37,625 nt of DNA from Butyrivibrio sp. (GTDB lineage Bacteria; Bacillota; Clostridia; Lachnospirales; Lachnospiraceae), in contig JAEEXE010000029.1 in assembly GCA_016291375.1 (NCBI GenBank), positions 1-37,625 on the forward strand, written 5' to 3'. The notes beneath the pieces are model-generated. The model saw nothing but the letters and a program-made list of their open reading frames with translations, was not told the DNA's origin and searched no databases. Position numbers and translations under genes: made by a program. Below are positions 32,350-37,625 of this stretch, one piece after another; position 1 is the stretch's first letter, and the number at the start of each line of letters is the position of its first letter.

Positions 32350-33501
32350 ATGAAGAAAAAGATCATTAGCGCACTTCTTTCAGCTGCAATGGTTGCATCA
32401 ATGCTCGTTGGCTGTGGTTCTACAGCTCCTGCAGCAGAGACTCCTGCAGCAGACGCACCCGCTGAGACAGCAGCAGAGGCACCCGCTGATGCAGCAGAGG
32501 CACCTGCAGAGACAGCCGCAGCAGGCGGAAAAGTTGGTGTTTCAATGCCTACTAAGGATCTCCAGAGATGGAACCAGGATGGTGCCAACATGGAGGCTCA
32601 GCTCAAAGATGCTGGCTATGAGGTAGATGTACAGTACGCTTCTAACGACGTACCTACACAGGTTTCTCAGATTGAGAACATGATTAGCTCAGGCTGCCAG
32701 GTTCTTGTAATCGCTGCTATCGAAGGTGATTCACTTGGAACAGTTCTTCAGCAGGCTAAGGAAGCTAACATTCCTGTTATCGCTTACGATCGTCTGATCA
32801 TGAACTCTGATGCTGTTACTTACTATGCTACATTCGACAACAAGCTTGTTGGAACAAAGCAGGGTCAGTACATCGAAGAGAAGCTTGATCTTAAGAACCA
32901 GGCTGGTCCTTTCAATCTTGAGATCGTAACAGGTGATCCCGGTGACAACAACGCTAGATTCTTCTATGGCGGTGCTATGGAAGTTCTTCAGCCTTACATC
33001 GACGAGGGTAAGCTTGTTGTTAAGTCAGGACAGATTGACTTCGATAAGGTTGCTACACAGGGATGGGCTACAGAGAATGCTCAGTCAAGAATGGAAGCTA
33101 TCATTTCAGCTAACTACGCTGATGGCACAAAGCTTGATGCAGTTCTTTGCTCAAATGACTCTACAGCACTTGGTGCAATCAATGCCCTTGAGGCTAACTA
33201 CACAGGTGACTGGCCGATCGTTACAGGACAGGATTGTGATAAGGCCAACGTTAAGCTTATGATCGAGGGCAAGCAGGCTATGTCAATCTTCAAGGATACT
33301 CGTGATCTTGCAGCTCAGACTGTAAAGATGGTTGATGCTATCATGAAGGGCGGCGAGGCTCCTGTAAATGATACTGATTCTTATGACAACGGAACAGGTA
33401 AGATTCCTTCATACCTTTGCGAGCCCGTATTCGCTGATAAGGAAAGCTACAAGAAGCTTCTTATCGACTCAGGATACTACACAGAGGATGATCTTAAGTA
33501 A
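32350..33501 (+). CDS. chvE: ChvE-type multiple-monosaccharide-binding lipoprotein
   Basis: A 383-residue solute-binding protein. The signal peptide has lipobox M-L-V-G-C (Cys22). A 30-residue Ala/Pro/Glu/Thr-rich linker follows, then a PBP domain that follows ChvE closely: VGVSMPTKDLQRWNQDGANMEAQLKDAGYEVDVQYASNDVPTQVSQIENMI, VIAYDRLIMNSDAVTYYATFDNKLVGTKQGQYI, TGDPGDNNARFFYGGAMEVLQPYIDEGKLVVKSGQ and VNDTDSYDNGTGKIPSYLCEPV. ChvE relatives bind galactose, arabinose, xylose, glucose and similar sugars. Codons look optimised (CTT, GCT, GAC-rich) compared with the signalling genes, suggesting high expression. GGGAGGG lies upstream of the ATG; a hairpin follows the gene. Confidence 0.93.
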   Translation: MKKKIISALLSAAMVASMLVGCGSTAPAAETPAADAPAETAAEAPADAAEAPAETAAAGGKVGVSMPTKDLQRWNQDGANMEAQLKDAGYEVDVQYASNDVPTQVSQIENMISSGCQVLVIAAIEGDSLGTVLQQAKEANIPVIAYDRLIMNSDAVTYYATFDNKLVGTKQGQYIEEKLDLKNQAGPFNLEIVTGDPGDNNARFFYGGAMEVLQPYIDEGKLVVKSGQIDFDKVATQGWATENAQSRMEAIISANYADGTKLDAVLCSNDSTALGAINALEANYTGDWPIVTGQDCDKANVKLMIEGKQAMSIFKDTRDLAAQTVKMVDAIMKGGEAPVNDTDSYDNGTGKIPSYLCEPVFADKESYKKLLIDSGYYTEDDLK

Positions 33502-33528
33502 TTGATTTAAACAAAACAATATAAACAG

Positions 33529-33558
33529 GGGGCGGGCCTTATAAGACCCGCCTCTTTA
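33529..33558 (+). terminator. Hairpin between binding-protein and ATPase genes (likely attenuator)
   Basis: GGCGGGCCTT (33531-33540) pairs imperfectly with AAGACCCGCC (33543-33552), with one C-A mismatch, and the tail is TCTTTATA. A leaky terminator or 3' mRNA stabiliser in this place is common in sugar ABC operons and would give more binding protein than ATPase and permease. Confidence 0.7.
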
Positions 33559-33606
33559 TAGGAAAAAAATGACTAATCATAATTTATTTAATAAGGAGGG
33601 GTAAAC

Positions 33607-35154
33607 TTGGCGAAGATATTATTGGAAATGAAGAATATCACCAAAACCTTCCCCGGTGTGAAAGCCTTGGATAATGTAAATCTTCAGGTTGAAGAGGGCG
33701 AAATTCACGCGCTGGTAGGTGAAAATGGCGCTGGTAAATCTACACTGATGAACGTGCTTAGTGGAATTTATCCTTACGGATCCTATGAAGGTGATATCAT
33801 ATATGACTCCGAGGTTTGCAAATTCGAAGATATAAAGAACAGTGAAGAAAAAGGAATAGTTATCATTCATCAGGAACTTGCACTTATTCCTTATCTTACA
33901 ATAGCTGAAAACATGTTCCTTGGTAATGAGAGAGGTAACTCTTTCAAGATCGATTGGAACGAAACAAACGCTTTAGCTCGTAAATATCTGGATATTGTCG
34001 GACTTAAAGACAGTACACAGACACTGATTAAGGATATTGGTGTTGGTAAACAGCAGCTTGTTGAGATTGCGAAGGCTCTTTCTAAGAAGGCAAGACTTCT
34101 TATTCTCGACGAGCCCACTTCATCACTTAATGAGAGTGATTCTAAGGCACTTCTTGATCTTATGCTCAAGCTTAAGAAGGAACAGGGCCTTACATCAATC
34201 ATCATTTCTCATAAGCTTAACGAGATTTCTTATGTAGCTGATAAGATCACAGTTATCCGTGACGGTTCAACTATCGAGACTCTTACAAAGGGTGTTGATG
34301 ACATCTCTGAGGCTAGGATCATTAAGGGAATGGTTGGTCGTGAGCTTTCAGACAGATTCCCCAAGAGAGAACCTCATATCGGCGAAGTAATGATGGAAGT
34401 TAAGAATTGGAATGTTTACCATCCTTTATATACTGATAAGAAGATAGTAAAGAATGTCAATCTTAACGTCAGAAAAGGTGAGGTACTCGGCATTTCCGGA
34501 CTTATGGGTGCCGGAAGAACAGAACTTGCCATGAGTATTTTCGGTAAAAGCTATGGTGAAAATATTACCGGACAGCTCTTTATTAATGGCAAGGAAGTTC
34601 ACCTTAAATCAGTTAAAGATGCTATCAAACATAAACTTGCATATGTAACTGAGGATCGTAAAGGAAACGGACTTATTCTTACAAATCCTATCAAGACAAA
34701 CACAACACTTGCTAATCTTGAGGAAGTAAGTAATCGTTCCGTTATTGATAAGGATAAGGAATTATCTGTTGCGAAAGAGTATAAGGAGAAGCTTAAGACA
34801 AAATGTCCTACTGTAGAACAGAATGTTGGAAACCTTAGTGGTGGTAACCAGCAGAAGGTTCTTCTTGCTAAGTGGATGTTTGCAAATCCCGACATACTTA
34901 TCCTCGATGAGCCTACAAGAGGTATCGACGTAGGTGCTAAATATGAAATTTACTGTATTATCAACCAGCTCGTTGCGGAAGGAAAATCTGTTATCATGAT
35001 TTCTTCCGAGCTTCCTGAAATTCTTGGCATGTGTGACAGAATATATGTTATGAACGAAGGCCAGATGGTAGGAGAGCTTGATGGTAAAGACGCTACTCAG
35101 GAAAAAATTATGACTTATATCTTGCAGTCATCCGGAAATAAGGAGGTTAAATAA
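33607..35154 (+). CDS. mmsA: Multiple-monosaccharide ABC transporter ATP-binding protein (MmsA/GguA type)
   Basis: A 515-residue protein with two fused ABC domains. The first has Walker [10 protein letters not shown] (38-46), degenerate signature [15 protein letters not shown] and Walker [13 protein letters not shown]. The second has the usual altered Walker A ([16 protein letters not shown]), signature [15 protein letters not shown] and Walker [14 protein letters not shown]. This is the carbohydrate-uptake type 2 (RbsA/XylG/GguA) architecture, and [17 protein letters not shown] marks the MmsA/GguA branch. It powers uptake of sugar delivered by the ChvE-like protein. TTG start at 33607 behind AAGGAGGGG. 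Its stop overlaps the permease start by one base (TAATG). Confidence 0.95.
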   Translation: MAKILLEMKNITKTFPGVKALDNVNLQVEEGEIHALVGENGAGKSTLMNVLSGIYPYGSYEGDIIYDSEVCKFEDIKNSEEKGIVIIHQELALIPYLTIAENMFLGNERGNSFKIDWNETNALARKYLDIVGLKDSTQTLIKDIGVGKQQLVEIAKALSKKARLLILDEPTSSLNESDSKALLDLMLKLKKEQGLTSIIISHKLNEISYVADKITVIRDGSTIETLTKGVDDISEARIIKGMVGRELSDRFPKREPHIGEVMMEVKNWNVYHPLYTDKKIVKNVNLNVRKGEVLGISGLMGAGRTELAMSIFGKSYGENITGQLFINGKEVHLKSVKDAIKHKLAYVTEDRKGNGLILTNPIKTNTTLANLEEVSNRSVIDKDKELSVAKEYKEKLKTKCPTVEQNVGNLSGGNQQKVLLAKWMFANPDILILDEPTRGIDVGAKYEIYCIINQLVAEGKSVIMISSELPEILGMCDRIYVMNEGQMVGELDGKDATQEKIMTYILQSSGNKEVK

Positions 35155-36344
35155 TGAGCGGACAGCAAATTCTTGGATTTTTAAAAAAATATACTATGAT
35201 CTTTGTTTTGATCATTGTAGTAGCATTCTTTTCATGGAGAACAGGCGGAGCGCTTCTTCTTCCAATGAACGTTAGTAACTTGATCTCACAGAACGCATAC
35301 GTATTTATTCTTGCAACCGGTATGCTTCTTTGTATCTTAACCGGTGGTAACATCGATCTTTCGGTTGGATCGGTTGTATGTTTCGTTGGTGCAGTTGGTG
35401 CAACACTTATGGTTAACAAGGGTGTTCCCGTTTGGCTTACGATCATCATCATGATCTTGGTTGGTACAGCAATCGGTGCATTCCAGGGCTTTTGGATCGC
35501 GTTTGTAAGAATTCCTCCTTTCATCGTAACACTTGCAGGTATGCTTGCGTTCAGAGGACTTTCAAACGTAGTACTTAACGGTCTTACAGTATCAATTACC
35601 AATAAGACTACATTCGTTAACCTCTTCGGTGGCGGAGCAGATTGTTATATCCACGATGTTTTCGGAAACGGAACACTTAACCTTACATGTCTTCTCGGTG
35701 GTCTTGTAGCTGCTACAGTATACGTACTTACACAGTTCGGATCACGCATCAAGAAAAAGACCAAGAATTATGAGGTTGAGGCACTTTGGATCTTTGTTGG
35801 TAAGCTTGTTGCAATTGTAGCCGTTATCATGGCATTTGCTTATAAGCTCGCTCAGCACAAGGGTATTCCTACAGTTCTTATCTGGGTTCTTGCAGTTATT
35901 ATCGTATATGCTTACATCACAGGTAACACAACAATCGGTCGTCACTTCTATGCGGTAGGTGGCAACGAGAAGGCTACAAAGCTTTCAGGTATCAATACTG
36001 ACAAGGTTTACTTCCTTGCTTACACAAACATGGGATTCCTTGCAGCACTTGCTGCTATGGTTACAATCGCAAGACTTACATCCGCTCAGCCTACATACGG
36101 TCAGAACTACGAGATGGATGCTATCGGTTCCTGCTTCATCGGTGGAGCATCTGCTTACGGCGGAATCGGAACAGTTCCCGGGGTTATTATCGGTGCGGTT
36201 CTTATGGGTGTTATTAACCTTGGTATGTCACTTATGGGTGTCGATGCCAACATGCAGAAGGTGGTTAAAGGTCTCGTTCTTCTTGCAGCCGTTATCTTTG
36301 ACGTAGTTTCAAAGCGTGGCGGTAAGCTTTTCGCAAAGAACTGA
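35154..36344 (+). CDS. mmsB: Multiple-monosaccharide ABC transporter permease (MmsB/GguB type)
   Basis: A 396-residue BPD_transp_2 family permease with about ten TM segments. Family marks are FVFILATGMLLCILTGGNIDLSVGSVVCFVGAVGA, IPPFIVTLAGMLAFRGLSNVVLNGLTVSI and IVYAYITGNTTIGRHFYAVGGNEKATKLSGINTDKV, and the late YEMDAIGSCFIGGASAYGGIGTVPGVIIGAVLMGVINLGMSLMGV. The ~70-residue insert between the middle helices (DCYIHDVFGNGTLNLTCLL ... GSRIKKKTKNYEVEALWIFVGK) is typical of GguB/MmsB and XylH rather than RbsC. It is translationally coupled to the ATPase gene, with AAGGAGG upstream. It is the last gene of the transporter operon. Confidence 0.95.
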   Translation: MSGQQILGFLKKYTMIFVLIIVVAFFSWRTGGALLLPMNVSNLISQNAYVFILATGMLLCILTGGNIDLSVGSVVCFVGAVGATLMVNKGVPVWLTIIIMILVGTAIGAFQGFWIAFVRIPPFIVTLAGMLAFRGLSNVVLNGLTVSITNKTTFVNLFGGGADCYIHDVFGNGTLNLTCLLGGLVAATVYVLTQFGSRIKKKTKNYEVEALWIFVGKLVAIVAVIMAFAYKLAQHKGIPTVLIWVLAVIIVYAYITGNTTIGRHFYAVGGNEKATKLSGINTDKVYFLAYTNMGFLAALAAMVTIARLTSAQPTYGQNYEMDAIGSCFIGGASAYGGIGTVPGVIIGAVLMGVINLGMSLMGVDANMQKVVKGLVLLAAVIFDVVSKRGGKLFAKN

Positions 36345-36393
36345 TTTTTTAGAGAAAAAGGTTAATCTTATAGGGGTATATGGTTACAATATG

Positions 36394-36428
36394 GGAGCGC
36401 CTGTTAACGCAGGCGCTCCTCTTTTTTT
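36394..36428 (+). terminator. Rho-independent terminator of the sugar transporter operon
   Basis: GGAGCGCCTG (36394-36403) pairs with CAGGCGCTCC (36410-36419), a 10-bp perfect GC-rich stem with a 6-base loop, followed by TCTTTTTTT. Confidence 0.95.
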
Positions 36429-36429
36429 G

Positions 36430-36438
36430 TGTTATAAT
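36430..36438 (+). promoter_or_regulatory. Extended -10 promoter of the oligoendopeptidase gene
   Basis: TGTTATAAT is a perfect extended -10 (TG-N-TATAAT), 34 bases before the ATG and right after the terminator. No good -35 is visible, because the position falls within the terminator stem. Confidence 0.6.
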
Positions 36439-36472
36439 GGAACGAAAGAAATGAAAGTAGGATTTAATTATT

Positions 36473-37625
36473 ATGAAATTTTCAGAGTTTCCTTATGAGC
36501 GTCTTGATATGGATAAGGTAAAAGCTTTCTTTGAAGAGCTTATCCGAGACAGCAAGAACGCCAAGAGCGGCGAGGAGCAGTTTGACCTCCACATGAAGTA
36601 CTATAAGATGAGAGGAGAGATCTGGTCCAATTTCGTTATCGGTAGATTCCGTTATGATATCGATACCACAGATAAGTACTACGAAGAAGAAAAAGAGTAC
36701 ATTGATGAGATTTCCCCTATTGTTGCACAGCTTCAAAATGATTACCTCAAGGTGGTATATGAGTCACCATACAGAGCTTATCTTGAAGAAAAGATAAGTA
36801 AGGTTGCATTTAAGAATATGGAGCTTGCCAACAAGTCCATAAACGATAAGATACTTCCCCTTATGCAGGAGGAAAACGCACTTATCGCCAAGTATGATAA
36901 GATAATCGCATCCGCCAAGATTCCTTTTGACGGTGAGATCTACAATATTTCCCTTCTTTATAAGAAGATGACCGACAATGACAGAGACGTTAGAAAGAGA
37001 GCGTGGAAGGCTCTTTCCGACTTCTTTTTATCGGTTACGGATGAGATCGATGATATATTCGATAAGCTTGTAAAAAATAGAACAGAGCAGGCTAAAGAAC
37101 TTGGCTATGATTCTTATGTTGAGCTTGGCTACAATCGTATGAACAGAAATTCATACAGAAGAGCCGAGGTTGAGAATTTCAGAAAGCAGGTCAAAGAGTC
37201 TTTTGTTCCTTTTGTTACAGGTATGCAGGAAGAAAGAAGAAAGCTGATCGGCGTAGATGAGCTTAAATACTACGATGACGATATGTATTTTAAAAACGGA
37301 AATCCCGCACCGATCGGAACTCCCGAAGAGATACTTAAGTCCGGACAGGAGATGTATTCTGAGCTTTCGCCCGAGACCAAAGAGTTTTTTGATTTTATGA
37401 TGAAGAGCGAACTATTTGATGTACTCGGAAGAAAGACCAAGAAGCAGGGCGGATATATGGAGTTTATTCCAAAGTACAAGGCTCCCATTATTTTCGCCAA
37501 TTTTAACGGAACAAGCGGCGATGTTGATGTTATCACACATGAATGCGGACACGCTTTCCAAGGTTATATCACGAGAGATGAAGAAATTCTTGAGAAAAAC
37601 GATATTACCATGGAGACTGCTGAGA
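36473..37625 (+). CDS. M3-family oligoendopeptidase F-like protein, N-terminal part
   Basis: The frame is open from ATG 36473 to the window edge (384 codons); the 3' end is missing. The protein starts MKFSEFPYERLDMDKVKAFFEEL and contains M3 family features: RFRYDIDTTDKYYEEEKEYIDEISP, REL-like SYVELGYNRMNRNSYRRAEVENFR and, near the cut, FANFNGTSGDVDVITHECGHAFQGY. H-E-C-G-H at residue 356 is the zinc-binding HExxH site. PepF-type enzymes degrade cytosolic oligopeptides of about 7-17 residues. A typical full length is about 560 residues, so about 180 lie outside. The AAGTAGGA site is somewhat distant from the ATG. Confidence 0.93.
   Translation, partial: MKFSEFPYERLDMDKVKAFFEELIRDSKNAKSGEEQFDLHMKYYKMRGEIWSNFVIGRFRYDIDTTDKYYEEEKEYIDEISPIVAQLQNDYLKVVYESPYRAYLEEKISKVAFKNMELANKSINDKILPLMQEENALIAKYDKIIASAKIPFDGEIYNISLLYKKMTDNDRDVRKRAWKALSDFFLSVTDEIDDIFDKLVKNRTEQAKELGYDSYVELGYNRMNRNSYRRAEVENFRKQVKESFVPFVTGMQEERRKLIGVDELKYYDDDMYFKNGNPAPIGTPEEILKSGQEMYSELSPETKEFFDFMMKSELFDVLGRKTKKQGGYMEFIPKYKAPIIFANFNGTSGDVDVITHECGHAFQGYITRDEEILEKNDITMETAE

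Noticed and set aside
32393-32626. ORFs in other frames over the Ala/Pro-rich linker of the ChvE-like gene
   Set aside because: They are low-complexity shadows of the true frame (Gln/Leu-rich and Ala/Gly-rich) without ribosome binding sites.
1-37625. CRISPR arrays, insertion sequences, tRNA or rRNA genes
   Set aside because: No regularly spaced direct repeats, transposase-like ORF, terminal inverted repeats, tRNA cloverleaf or rRNA segments were recognised by reading; a computed search was not possible.

Overview
The window looks like chromosome of a low-to-moderate G+C Firmicute, most likely a Lachnospiraceae close to Butyrivibrio or Pseudobutyrivibrio. The reasons are strong AGGAGG-type ribosome binding sites, frequent TTG and GTG starts, rho-independent terminators, a YesM/YesN-type sugar two-component system beside a ChvE/MmsA-type sugar ABC transporter, and DUF2085, MmcQ and DinB housekeeping-accessory genes. 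The genus is inference. No rRNA, tRNA, CRISPR array or insertion sequence was seen.

Region 1 (1-2.7 kb) is accessory. It starts with the 3' end of an Abi_2/AbiF-like HEPN protein, followed by a repeat-containing, apparently structured non-coding RNA with a very strong terminator. This is a candidate RNA-linked toxin-antitoxin or phage-defence unit. A repeat-bearing lipoprotein follows, then a divergent, autoregulated-looking cysteine-rich MarR regulator plus GNAT acetyltransferase pair.

Region 2 (2.7-12.4 kb) holds two copies of a four-gene set: Xre regulator, four-TM protein, small two-TM protein and DUF2085 protein. The second copy (10.65-12.4 kb) is contiguous. The first is split by GNAT, fluC, an aminoglycoside adenylyltransferase-like gene and a zinc-dependent phospholipase C-like gene. 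Both copies share matched operators, 5' leader hairpins and a related terminator. Between the copies lies a WYL regulator - MmcQ - DinB - radical SAM - GNAT stretch. A candidate three-way-junction RNA sits at 10.43-10.54 kb.

Region 3 (12.4-14.6 kb) has an unrecognised membrane protein on the minus strand and a small TM protein plus voltage-gated-type K+ channel unit.

Region 4 (14.7-26.7 kb) is a sensory cluster: a methyl-accepting chemotaxis protein, an HD-GYP protein whose HD motif reads YD, a 1413-aa hybrid histidine kinase with propeller, HisKA, HATPase, REC and Hpt domains, a second and intact HD-GYP protein with an unusual duplicated C-terminal region, and a receiver-only regulator. It suggests phosphorelay control of c-di-GMP and behaviour.

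Region 5 (26.8-36.4 kb) is a sugar sensing and uptake locus. A membrane-anchored periplasmic-binding protein, a YesM/LytS-like kinase, a YesN-like AraC regulator and a second binding lipoprotein precede a three-gene ChvE-MmsA-MmsB-type monosaccharide transporter. The layout matches the known XylFII-LytS-YesN sensing scheme of clostridia. The window ends inside an M3-family oligoendopeptidase gene.
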